Source of the DNA: Leifsonia sp. EB41
GTDB taxonomy: Bacteria > Actinomycetota > Actinomycetes > Actinomycetales > Microbacteriaceae
Length of the DNA stretch: 64,000 nucleotides
NCBI RefSeq assembly: GCF_041262565.1
Contig: NZ_JBGCCJ010000001.1
Location: 3,968,001-4,032,000 of the forward strand
Direction of reading: 5' to 3'
Positions 16,897 to 25,088 of this stretch are shown piece after piece. Made by a program: the position numbers and the translations under genes. The notes beneath the pieces were generated by a model that did no database searches, was not told where the DNA came from, and saw nothing but the letters and a program-made list of their open reading frames with translations. Every line of letters starts with the position of its first letter. Position 1 is the first letter of the stretch.

Positions 16897-17787
16897 TCAG
16901 CGGGTGGAGGTCGCGACCACCCAGTCCAGCGCGACGGGGAGTGCGGTCAGCACCGAGACGTGGCCCTCGCGCGGCCGCAGCCAGAGTTCGCCGCGGCGGA
17001 GCCGTTCGAGCATCCAGCCGGCGTGCGTGGCGGGGATGACGCGGTCGCGTCCGCCTTGCACGAGCAGGGTCGGGGCGGTCACCGCGCCCAGCTCGACGCC
17101 CCAGGGAGTGACGAAGGCGAGGTCGTCGTCCACCTCGCCGGCGTGCCCCTCGGCTGCGCCGGCTCCGGCGTCGGCTCCGAGCGCGGCCCACGGGCCCTTG
17201 AGCGTCTCGTAGTCGCGGTCGGTGAACGACTCCGGCTCGAACTCGGCGGTCTCGGCGTGCGCAGCGCGGGCATCCCGGCCTGCGAGGGCGGCACGGAGCC
17301 CGCCCGGGTCGGCCATCCCGGCGAACCAGTCGACGTCGCCCCAGTAGGGAGCGACGCCGGCGAGCGACACCACCGCGCTCACGCGTGCGGGGGCGAGCGC
17401 CGCGTACGCGAGCGCGTGCGGGCCGCCGCCGGAGGCGCCGAGTGTGGCGAAGCGCTCGATTCCGAGCTCGTCGAGGACGGCGAGCACATCGGCCGCCGCG
17501 TCGGCGACGGTGCGGCCGGTCAGGGCGGCGGAGCCCGGGTAGCCGGGCCGGGCGACCGAGACGACGCGGAGGCCGCGGGCGGCGGCCGCGTCGGCGACGG
17601 GCCGGATGACGGCCCCGGTCTGCGGGGTGCCGTGGTGCCAGACGACGACCGGCGCCGCGGTGTCGTCCGCTGCGGCGGTGTCGTCCGCTGCTCCGGCGTC
17701 CTCCGGGGCTCCGGTGTCGAAGAACCGCACCGAGCGTCCGTCGGGACGGGTGATGCTCCCGACCCGGCCTCCCGTCAGCTCCGCCAC
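16897..17787 (-). CDS. Alpha/beta hydrolase
   Basis: 296 residues. The hydrolase fold shows VVVWHHGTPQTG (oxyanion region), SVARPGYPGS, the nucleophile elbow GASGGGP, an acid loop LLVQGGRDRVIP and the final His in REGHVSVL. Residues 22-40 contain an in-frame 18-base tandem duplication giving a repeated ADDTA stretch. It overlaps the C-terminal codons of the deaminase by 13 bases, so the two are one operon. Substrate unknown; an ester- or amide-cleaving role is general for the family. GTG 17787 is the nearest sensible start. Confidence 0.75.
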   Translation of the reverse strand: MAELTGGRVGSITRPDGRSVRFFDTGAPEDAGAADDTAAADDTAAPVVVWHHGTPQTGAVIRPVADAAAARGLRVVSVARPGYPGSAALTGRTVADAAADVLAVLDELGIERFATLGASGGGPHALAYAALAPARVSAVVSLAGVAPYWGDVDWFAGMADPGGLRAALAGRDARAAHAETAEFEPESFTDRDYETLKGPWAALGADAGAGAAEGHAGEVDDDLAFVTPWGVELGAVTAPTLLVQGGRDRVIPATHAGWMLERLRRGELWLRPREGHVSVLTALPVALDWVVATSTR

Positions 17788-18788
17788 GCGTCCACCTCCC
17801 GCTGCAGTTCGGCCTTCCGCTCGGCGGTCGCGAACGAGGCGTCGATGGAGGTGCGCGCGAACTGCTCGGCCTGCTCGGAGGTGACCCCGAGCGCGTCCCG
17901 GATCGCGAGGTAGTTGTCTCCTGCGTAGCCGCCGAAGTACGCCGGGTCGTCCGAGTTCACCGTGACGCGGACCCCGGCGGCGTCCAGCCGCAGCAGCGGG
18001 TGGGCGCTCAGGTCGGGGACGGTGCGCAGTCGGACGTTGGACAGCGGGCACACCGTCAGCGGGATGCCGTCCGCAGCCAGGCGCGCCATGAGCTCCGGGT
18101 CCTCGGCGGCCCGGATGCCGTGGTCGACGCGCTCCACGCCGAGCAGGTCGAGCGCCTGGACGATGTAGGAGGGCGGACCCTCCTCGCCGGCGTGCGCCAC
18201 CGCGTGCAGCCCGGCGTCCTTCGCCCGGGCGAACACGTCCGCGAACAGCTCGGGCGGATAGCCGACCTCGGCCGAGTCGAGCCCGACCCCGAGCAGCCGC
18301 TCCGGCCGGGTGAGCGCGGCGGTGAGGATGGCGTCGGCAGACTCCACCGGCTGGTCGCGCAGGAAGCACAGAATGAGGCCGCCCGACATCCCGAGGTCGC
18401 GCTCGGCCTCCGCCAGGGCGCCGCTGATCCCGTCCACGACCGCTTCGATCGGGACGCCGCGCGACACGTGCGCCTGCGGGTCGAAGAACAGCTCGGCGTG
18501 CCGGACGCCTTGCGCGGCGGCCGTCCGGAGGTACCGGCGGGTGAGCTCGGCGAAGTCGTCCTCGGTGCGCAGCACGGCCATGGTCGCGTAGTAGAGGTCG
18601 AGGAACGATTGCAGGTCGGAGAAGTCGTACTGCGCGGCGAGCTCCTCGACCGAGGCGTACGGCAGCTCCACTCCGTTGCGCCCGGCGAGCTCGAACGCCA
18701 GATCGGGCTCGAGGGTGCCCTCGATGTGCAGGTGGAGCTCGGCTTTCGGCAGGGCGAGCAGGGCGTCGTCGGAGGGCGGCGTGGTCAT
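17775..18788 (-). CDS. add: Adenosine/adenine deaminase
   Basis: 337 residues of the metal-dependent adenosyl-deaminase family, which converts adenosine to inosine or adenine to hypoxanthine. The zinc ligands and catalytic residues are visible: KAELHLHIEG (two His), AVAHAGEEGP (His and Glu), VERVDHGIR (His) and VNSDDPAYFGG (Asp-Asp). The AYFGG version after SDDP and the overall layout resemble the bacterial/fungal adenine deaminase branch, so the substrate may be adenine. It leads a two-gene unit with the hydrolase. It is adjacent to, but on a separate block from, the PurA-like cluster upstream of it (69 bases apart on the same strand); a functional link is possible. Confidence 0.85.
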   Translation of the reverse strand: MTTPPSDDALLALPKAELHLHIEGTLEPDLAFELAGRNGVELPYASVEELAAQYDFSDLQSFLDLYYATMAVLRTEDDFAELTRRYLRTAAAQGVRHAELFFDPQAHVSRGVPIEAVVDGISGALAEAERDLGMSGGLILCFLRDQPVESADAILTAALTRPERLLGVGLDSAEVGYPPELFADVFARAKDAGLHAVAHAGEEGPPSYIVQALDLLGVERVDHGIRAAEDPELMARLAADGIPLTVCPLSNVRLRTVPDLSAHPLLRLDAAGVRVTVNSDDPAYFGGYAGDNYLAIRDALGVTSEQAEQFARTSIDASFATAERKAELQREVDAWRS

Positions 18789-18857
18789 GGTTCGATCCTC
18801 CCACTGAACGGGCGGAGGACGGTCAGCGGAGTCGGGAGCGGACCTGGGCGAAAAGGC

Positions 18858-20249
18858 TCAACGCTGATTTTGAGTGGAAGCGGATTCTTCGATGTGACGT
18901 CGTTGGACGGCTCGCAAACGTTTCGAGCGGTCGGGGCTGCGGAGAACGGAGACCAGATAGAGGAGCGGACCGACGTTTCGCGTCAGTGACCAGACAAGGA
19001 CTGCCGACGGTATCGTGACGAATTCGACCGCGCGAAGCCGAGGATGTCCCGTGCCGAGACGACGCAATGTTCTGCGGATGAGTGCGACGCCGAGTGCGGC
19101 AGAAAGGACGGGTATCCCGGCGAGCCACGCCTGGCCGAGGAGGATCCCGGAGACGGCGAGAAACCAATACGGCACCGGAGCCAAAACGAAGCAGCCTGCA
19201 CTGCGATAGAGCGAAGCTGCTCGCTGGAGCTCATAGCGGATCGCGCTCTTCTCTCGGAGTTCTGGATGGAGTCGGTGGAAGTTGACGACATCCGCCATCC
19301 CTGAGAACCAGTAGCGCTTCTGGGCCGTGACTGCGACGGCCGTCGAAGGCGATTCGGTGTCCTCCAGGACGGGTACGGGAACGACGGGAACATCGTGAAG
19401 CGAGAGCCGGAAACCCAGCTCGAGGTCCTCGCACGGCGTGTGAGTGCTCAACCCGTCGAGGCTCAAAGCTCGATCGAGGCGCAGGACGAGCCCGTGGCCC
19501 TTCAGATGATAGGAATGGCCGAGAGGTCCGGAGCGTGCTGGAGCACTGTTTCTCCGGTGGAGGTCGAACTCGAAACCGAGCGCCCAGCGAGTCTGATAGT
19601 AGGCGGCGCCGAGCGCGTACCAGCCAGAGGCGCCGCGCATCTGTTCGGCGTTCCGAAGCGACGAGTGATTCAGCTGGAGAACCTGGGGAAAGTCGTTCGC
19701 GAGGATCGCATCACCGAGAGCGCACACCGAATCGGGCGACGCCGTCGAGTCGGCGTTGTACGCGACGACGTACACTCGAGGCTCAGCTCCAGCGGCTTCG
19801 GCCGCAATCGTTCGAATCCCGAAGTTGAATGCCGAAGCCATGCTCGGAGCGGGGGAGGGGTCGACGACGACACGAGACCCCGGAAAGTCAGCGCAGAGCC
19901 GTTCGGCCACGGCTCGCGTGCAGACTCCGTCGGGAGCGGGCGACTCATCGGTGATCGAGGTGACCACCGTGACGCGAGCCCGATACGACGAACGCTCGAT
20001 CGATCGTTGGAGGGCTGAGAAGGTCGCGGGGAGCGCATCCACCTCCTGGTATGCGGGGACGACGAAGTGGAGTTCGAAAGGCCGATCGTCCTCTTTCGAT
20101 CGCGCGGCGATGGCGGTCCTTTCCGACAGCAATCGGCGGGGCTGACGCCACATTCTGACCAGGTAGGCGACATTGCGCGTCACGGTCATCGCAGCTATCA
20201 GCAGAGCTGTCACGAGGAGCGCCGCATGCAGGTCGGGGTCGTCTATCAC
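18858..20249 (-). CDS. Membrane glycosyltransferase, family GT2-like
   Basis: 463 residues. One N-terminal helix (residues 8-28), then a cytosolic GT-A domain with HFVVPAYQEVDALPATFSAL, a nucleotide-sugar/metal motif YNADST, CEDLELGFRL as the catalytic-type ED, and QKRYWFSG in the place of the Q-x-x-R-W motif. Three or four helices follow (from about residue 345). This is the layout of membrane-bound GT2 enzymes that transfer sugars to lipid or a growing product. GTG 20249 overlaps the exporter stop (GTGA). It is the last gene of the six-gene operon. An acceptor cannot be predicted. Confidence 0.75.
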   Translation of the reverse strand: MIDDPDLHAALLVTALLIAAMTVTRNVAYLVRMWRQPRRLLSERTAIAARSKEDDRPFELHFVVPAYQEVDALPATFSALQRSIERSSYRARVTVVTSITDESPAPDGVCTRAVAERLCADFPGSRVVVDPSPAPSMASAFNFGIRTIAAEAAGAEPRVYVVAYNADSTASPDSVCALGDAILANDFPQVLQLNHSSLRNAEQMRGASGWYALGAAYYQTRWALGFEFDLHRRNSAPARSGPLGHSYHLKGHGLVLRLDRALSLDGLSTHTPCEDLELGFRLSLHDVPVVPVPVLEDTESPSTAVAVTAQKRYWFSGMADVVNFHRLHPELREKSAIRYELQRAASLYRSAGCFVLAPVPYWFLAVSGILLGQAWLAGIPVLSAALGVALIRRTLRRLGTGHPRLRAVEFVTIPSAVLVWSLTRNVGPLLYLVSVLRSPDRSKRLRAVQRRHIEESASTQNQR

Positions 20250-21457
20250 GTCGCTCCTTGATTCATGCTGGTGGATGTCGCCGTCTTCACGGTGGCGGCG
20301 AGCCCGAGGGCCGCGACGATGACCACTAGGACGCCGGCGGTCGCTGCCACCGCAGAGGTGAGCCCGAGTTCTTGCCAGAGCTGCCCCATGACGCCGTTCG
20401 TCACGGCGATCGTGACGCCGGTCGCCGAGCCGACCAGGGCGGTGGCGGTCGCTCGAATCGCGTCGGGAAACGTGGCCTGCGCCCACACCGCGAGCGTCGT
20501 GAGCGCTACCCCGATCAGGAACTCGGCCAGGACGTAAGCCACGATGGCGCCGATGGCGCCGAGCAGCGCCACGATGAGGGCGAGATTGGTCAGCGCCAGC
20601 GTCGCACCCAGCACCGCGGAGGACGAGAACCGCTTGGTCCACCGTGTCACCCAGGCGCCAGCGGCCGTGGCCACGGACAGGGTGAGCAGCACGACTCCCA
20701 GAAGTCCTTCATCGATTCCGACGACCTCGACCGTCATCGGTTGCCACGTCAGGATGATGATGGCCAGATCGACGGCTGCGAGCACGCTGAACGCGAGGAG
20801 CAGCCGAGCTTTGCTGGATGCGATGTAGCGCACACCCCGAAGCATCGATCGACCGATGCGCGCTCCAGCACGCCGAGGGGAGTCGGGCCACGTGAACGTC
20901 ACCCAGATCGATGCGGCGACGAGCAGGACGCCGGCAAGCGCGATGGAGACACCGTCGGCCATCGCCCATCCTGCGAGAGCCACGAGGATGGCTCCGCACG
21001 CTGCCGACGCCCAGCGGATCGTTTCGGATCCCCTGATCGCGCGTTCTCCGTGGTGGGACAAGCCGACCGAGTTCAAGGTGTTGACCAAGAGCGCGGTCGA
21101 CGCTCCGCTGTACAGGGCGAGCCCTGCCGACCAGAGCACGATCGCTGCCGCGAAGACCACGGGATTCGACGCCACTGAGAACACAAGCAGGCCGGCGCCC
21201 CAGATGATGAGCCCGCCGCTCACGAGACGTTTGTGTCCGAACCGATCTCCCCAGGCGCCGCTCGGAGTCTCGACGAGAAGAGCCGTGACCGCCGTGAGCG
21301 AAAGCAATCCGCCGATCATCGCAGCGCCGAGGCCGCGCTGACCCATCAGCGTGACGAAGGTCGCACCGAAGATGAAGTCGGCGATGGCGACGACTCCGGT
21401 GAGGACCCATACTTTGACGATCAGCGGTCTGGTGACAGCGTGCGCAGGCTCGCTCAT
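20246..21457 (-). CDS. MFS transporter, probable product exporter
   Basis: 403 residues with about twelve helices in two halves. The loop 2-3 signature is ETPSGAWGDRFGHKRLVSGG, matching the MFS G-x-x-x-D-R-x-G-x-(R/K) motif. The central loop (about residues 195-210) is short and basic. Overlaps of four bases with both the oxidoreductase upstream and the glycosyltransferase downstream put it inside the biosynthetic operon. In such a setting export of, or self-resistance to, the pathway product is the natural reading, though sequence alone does not show the substrate. Confidence 0.8.
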   Translation of the reverse strand: MSEPAHAVTRPLIVKVWVLTGVVAIADFIFGATFVTLMGQRGLGAAMIGGLLSLTAVTALLVETPSGAWGDRFGHKRLVSGGLIIWGAGLLVFSVASNPVVFAAAIVLWSAGLALYSGASTALLVNTLNSVGLSHHGERAIRGSETIRWASAACGAILVALAGWAMADGVSIALAGVLLVAASIWVTFTWPDSPRRAGARIGRSMLRGVRYIASSKARLLLAFSVLAAVDLAIIILTWQPMTVEVVGIDEGLLGVVLLTLSVATAAGAWVTRWTKRFSSSAVLGATLALTNLALIVALLGAIGAIVAYVLAEFLIGVALTTLAVWAQATFPDAIRATATALVGSATGVTIAVTNGVMGQLWQELGLTSAVAATAGVLVVIVAALGLAATVKTATSTSMNQGAT

Positions 21458-23001
21458 CGTCGGGCCGCGCGTGATTGCTCCAGCGTGTCGGCAAGGCGGC
21501 GCGAGAGCGCCACCATCGTGAGGAACGGGTTCCAGGAGCCCCGCGTCGGGAATGTCGCGCCCCCGAGGACGAAGACGTTGGAGGCCCCGCGAAGCCGGCC
21601 ATCCTCATCGGTGACAGCTCCGGACGCCTCGTCGCCCATCCACAGGGTTCCCGTCTCGTGGAACGCGAACGGCATCCGGCGCACCTCGAGGTGAGGAAGC
21701 CACGATCGGCTGGCTGCTGACCAGTACTCGACGGCGGCTCCGCCTGACACACCCTCGAGGATGCGGTCAGCGCAGTCGTCGAGCGAATCCCATGCTTCGT
21801 GGTCGGCCTCATCGAGAACGAACCGACCGATGGTGACATCGTGATCGACGTCGATTCGGCTGGCGTCGGGCGCGACACCTCGTCCGGCGATCTCCGCGAG
21901 TCCGTGGACGATGAGTACGACGTGGTCCTCGTCGCACACCAATTCAGGAGTCCCGTTGCCGAACATGTCCGGCATGAGCCGGTACACCCGCTCGATGTCC
22001 CGGTTGCGATCGGTTGTCGCAACCGCCGAGAGGTGAAGATGGAACTCACGCCGTTCGGTACGGCCATCGATGTACAGAGCCGCAAGCTCTGGACCGCGGG
22101 TGGAGAGCTCTGCGAAGGCACTCCGCGGGACTCTGCATGTGAAGAAGCTCGCGGAGTTCGCCGCGAGATTCCTTCCTGCGTTCGGTGCGTCGACGGTGGC
22201 GCAGGAGCGGAGGACGAGTCCGGTCGCCTCCGAGGTCCCGAGTGCGAGAACGACGGTCGCGTCGCCGACTTCGAGGGTTCCCAGCGATGTGCAGACCTCC
22301 GTGACGGCGCCGTGGCGCTCGACCAGTCGTTCAACGAGGCATTCGGTGACGATGTCGAATCCCGGCGCCTCGGACGCCGCACGGAGGAGGGGCGCGATCG
22401 CGCTGAACTTGACCGTGACGCCGCTGGCGTCTTCGGGATGAGCCAGCGGAGCGTCGAATTCTTCGGGTCGGCCCGCGGTCTGCAGACGAGGATCGCGTCG
22501 GACGACATCGAAGGCGCGATCGCGAAGCTGGGCGTGAAGGCCGCCGTACTCTGCTGCGATCGATGTCGCTGACCGCGCGCCCAGCCACGACCGTGCCTGT
22601 CCCCAGTGGTCATCCAGGCTGTCGACGATCGAGGCAGGCCAACGACGGAGATGATCGCGGGAAGGCTGGGGGACAGAGCCGCTCCACACGAGTGTGCGCC
22701 CGCCGAGAAAGGGTACCTGCGACACCAGGTCGAGGTCCCCCTCCGACCTCCACGGACTCGCTGCTGCGGTGGACATGAGAGGTTGGAAGGCCACACCGAG
22801 GTTCTGTGCGTGGCTCGACAGCAGAAAGGCGCCTTGCTCCAGAACGAGGATTCGGGCTGCCGGGCGTCGAGCGACGACTCCGGCGATGAAGGCAGCCGCT
22901 GTGCCACCGCCGCCCAGCACGACATAGTCGTAGCGGCGCGAGCACGCAGTGTCGAATGAGACGGTGAGATGCGAAGCGGCGCTCGTGCCTGCGATGGTCA
23001 T
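21454..23001 (-). CDS. GMC-type FAD-dependent oxidoreductase
   Basis: 515 residues. FAD-binding Rossmann motif at residues 27-36 (VVLGGGGTAAA). A GGRTLVWSGSVP stretch near residue 95 matches the flavin-contact region of GMC enzymes. The C-terminus carries HETGTLWMG and NVFVLGGATFPTRGSWNPFLT, the conserved His/Asn-Pro end of the family that includes pyranose and glucoside oxidases. It therefore probably oxidises an alcohol, plausibly a sugar hydroxyl. Four-base overlaps link it to the phosphatase before it and exporter after it. No signal peptide is evident, so it acts in the cytoplasm. Confidence 0.8.
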   Translation of the reverse strand: MTIAGTSAASHLTVSFDTACSRRYDYVVLGGGGTAAAFIAGVVARRPAARILVLEQGAFLLSSHAQNLGVAFQPLMSTAAASPWRSEGDLDLVSQVPFLGGRTLVWSGSVPQPSRDHLRRWPASIVDSLDDHWGQARSWLGARSATSIAAEYGGLHAQLRDRAFDVVRRDPRLQTAGRPEEFDAPLAHPEDASGVTVKFSAIAPLLRAASEAPGFDIVTECLVERLVERHGAVTEVCTSLGTLEVGDATVVLALGTSEATGLVLRSCATVDAPNAGRNLAANSASFFTCRVPRSAFAELSTRGPELAALYIDGRTERREFHLHLSAVATTDRNRDIERVYRLMPDMFGNGTPELVCDEDHVVLIVHGLAEIAGRGVAPDASRIDVDHDVTIGRFVLDEADHEAWDSLDDCADRILEGVSGGAAVEYWSAASRSWLPHLEVRRMPFAFHETGTLWMGDEASGAVTDEDGRLRGASNVFVLGGATFPTRGSWNPFLTMVALSRRLADTLEQSRAARR

Positions 23002-23663
23002 TCGGATTCCCTTTCGACCCGGATGGCGTCGTCGACCAGATCGAGGATCGCGGACGCGTCCAGCCGGGGGAGGTGCACATGAGCTGCCTCTCTGGCCGCT
23101 TGACTTCCCTCTCCGATGGCGATCGCGAGATCCGCTTCCTCGAACATGGGCGCGTCGGCGGTTCCGTCGCCGATGGCGAGCGTATGCGTGCTGCCGAACC
23201 TCTGGATGAGTTCTGCTGCCCGGCTCCCTTTGTCGCTCTCGCCGACCTCGAGCGTCGCGATACCCGTGCAGATGCCCTCGTGCGTGGCGAGGTCGTTGGC
23301 GATGCACACGTCGATCGGCACGCGTTGCACGATGATGTCGGTCAGCACGCGAAGCCCTGTCGAGATGAGGGCGATCCGGTAGCCCCGCGCGCGAAGCCCG
23401 TTAAAGAGCTCCGGCACGCCGGCATGCAGGGGGATGCCTCCTGCGATACCGACCAACTCCGAATAGCTGACACCGGCGAGCAGCTGCGCGTCGAGCTGAC
23501 AGAACTCGTCGTAGCCGATTTCGCCCGCGACGAATCGATCGAGATTGTCTGCTCCCTCCGGCGTCCACCGGCCCTTCGCTTCGAGGAGGTGCTGCCACAC
23601 GGATCGGATCGGGGTGAGCGTGCCATCGACATCGAAGAGCGCGAGGCGGTTCTCCGGACTCAC
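22998..23663 (-). CDS. HAD-superfamily phosphatase (SerB-like)
   Basis: 221 residues. Motif I is FDVDGT (Asp11 nucleophile, Asp13 acid). Motif II is LISTGL near residue 100. Motif III/IV is a Lys (ESDKGSRA) and IGDGTADAPMF. The C1 cap is helical, as in phosphoserine phosphatase-like HAD-IB enzymes. The expected reaction is removal of a phosphate from a small metabolite. Its GTG start overlaps the PurA-like stop by four bases, so in this operon a nucleotide 5'-phosphate made or used by that enzyme is a sensible substrate; this is inference. Confidence 0.8.
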   Translation of the reverse strand: MSPENRLALFDVDGTLTPIRSVWQHLLEAKGRWTPEGADNLDRFVAGEIGYDEFCQLDAQLLAGVSYSELVGIAGGIPLHAGVPELFNGLRARGYRIALISTGLRVLTDIIVQRVPIDVCIANDLATHEGICTGIATLEVGESDKGSRAAELIQRFGSTHTLAIGDGTADAPMFEEADLAIAIGEGSQAAREAAHVHLPRLDASAILDLVDDAIRVERESE

Positions 23664-25069
23664 GCGGCTACGAGCCCATCAAGAGAGGTGCCTGTCCGCA
23701 CGAGTATGTCCGTGTCACGCGGACCGACCGTGACCGCTCCGATCTCCACAGACAGCTGCTCTCCGATGAATGCGATGAACTCCCGCGCCGCGAGAGGCAG
23801 CCTCTCGAACGACGATGTGCTGGTGGTGGGCTCGAGCCATCCATCGAAGTAGCGGAAGACGGGCCGACAGCGCTCGAGCGACTCGTGTTCGGCGTCGAAT
23901 TCGACCAGAAGCTCCCCGTCGCGTTCGTATCCGACGCACACGCCGATCCTTTCGAAGCTGTCGAGGACGTCGAGCTTCGTGATCACCACACTCGTGAACC
24001 TGTTCACCTCGATGGCCCAGCGGGCCTGAACGAGATCAAGCCAGCCGCAGCGTCGCTGACGTCCGGTGGTCGTTCCGAATTCGTCCCCCTCGGCTCGAAG
24101 GCGCTGCCCCAGCTCTGACAGGTCCTCTGACACGAAGGCGCCGTTCCCGACCATCGTCTGGTAGGCCTTGAGAACTCCGATCCGGTGGTCGATCTGCTGC
24201 TGGGGGAACCCGGCTCCCGATCCGACCGAGTAAACGGCGGTGGGAGACGTCGTCACATACGGGTAGATCCCGTGTTCCAGGTCGATGAGGGGGCCTTGTG
24301 CTCCTTCGAAGAGGACCGAGTGATTCGTCGCGACCAGATCGTCGATGAGGCGTGCGGAGTCGACCTCTCGCGTGAGCGCCGCTTGGCGGTGGAAGAGGAC
24401 CCACTCGACATTCCGCTCGAACTCGTCCTTAGGCAGGTCGAAGAACTCGACAGCTTCGCGGATCCTCTTCTCGATGAGCGTCGGATCAGCGAGGTCATGG
24501 ACACGCAGACCGATCCGATTCACCTTGCACACGTTCGCCGGCCCGATCCCCCTCCTCGTCGTCCCGATCTCGGAGCCGGTGCCCTCGCGAGCGGCTTCCT
24601 GACGATCGTCGACCGAGCGATGGAGGGGCAGAATCAGGTGCGCGCGACCACTGACGAAGAGCCGGCCTCCGATTCCCGGCGAAATCGCCTCGAAACTCGC
24701 CAGCTCCGCGTCGAGTCGTTCGAGGTTGATCAAGACTCCGTTCGCCAGGATGCCGATCACATCCGGGCGTCGCATGCCCGAGGGGAGGAGGTGATTCTTC
24801 AGCACCGTGTCCACACCGTCGGACGCTCGGAAGACCGTGGTGTGACCGGCGTTGTCGCCGCCCTGCACTCGGACCACGACCTGGTGCTGTGCAGCCAGCC
24901 GGTCCGTCATCGCCCCTTTTCCACCGTCTCCCTGTTGCAGGTCGCCGACCCAGGTGATGGTCGGTTCTGCACTGGGTCTGAGACCGTGCGCCCGGAGCGG
25001 TTCGAGTCTGGCGTCCCGCCGCTTGGCGAGCTGGGTGCGGAGATACTCCGTGTCGATGGGCGTGTGCAT
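23660..25069 (-). CDS. Adenylosuccinate synthetase-like ligase inside a specialised operon
   Basis: 469 residues against about 430 for PurA, with a 36-residue N-terminal extension. PurA joins IMP and aspartate using GTP. Catalytic Asp48 (QGDGGKGA, PurA GDEGKGK with Glu changed to Gly) and His76 (GGDNAGHT) are kept. Also kept are IGTTRRGIGP, FEGAQGPLIDLEHGIYPYVT, the aspartate-loop/arginine motif GTTTGRQRRCGW and the guanine motif TKLDVLD. The IMP-side segment after GIGPA (NVCK instead of YEDK) differs. So it should be an active GTP-dependent ligase, probably still using aspartate, but on a changed acceptor. No PurB partner is present and neighbours are not purine genes, which argues against a housekeeping role. 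Confidence 0.85.
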   Translation of the reverse strand: MHTPIDTEYLRTQLAKRRDARLEPLRAHGLRPSAEPTITWVGDLQQGDGGKGAMTDRLAAQHQVVVRVQGGDNAGHTTVFRASDGVDTVLKNHLLPSGMRRPDVIGILANGVLINLERLDAELASFEAISPGIGGRLFVSGRAHLILPLHRSVDDRQEAAREGTGSEIGTTRRGIGPANVCKVNRIGLRVHDLADPTLIEKRIREAVEFFDLPKDEFERNVEWVLFHRQAALTREVDSARLIDDLVATNHSVLFEGAQGPLIDLEHGIYPYVTTSPTAVYSVGSGAGFPQQQIDHRIGVLKAYQTMVGNGAFVSEDLSELGQRLRAEGDEFGTTTGRQRRCGWLDLVQARWAIEVNRFTSVVITKLDVLDSFERIGVCVGYERDGELLVEFDAEHESLERCRPVFRYFDGWLEPTTSTSSFERLPLAAREFIAFIGEQLSVEIGAVTVGPRDTDILVRTGTSLDGLVAA

Positions 25070-25088
25070 GTGTTCCCCCGAGTGTGCT

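Noticed and set aside
23660-25069. PurZ, the phage enzyme for 2-aminoadenine DNA
   Set aside because: PurZ lacks the catalytic Asp that this protein keeps, and no DatZ, MazZ or phage polymerase gene is nearby.
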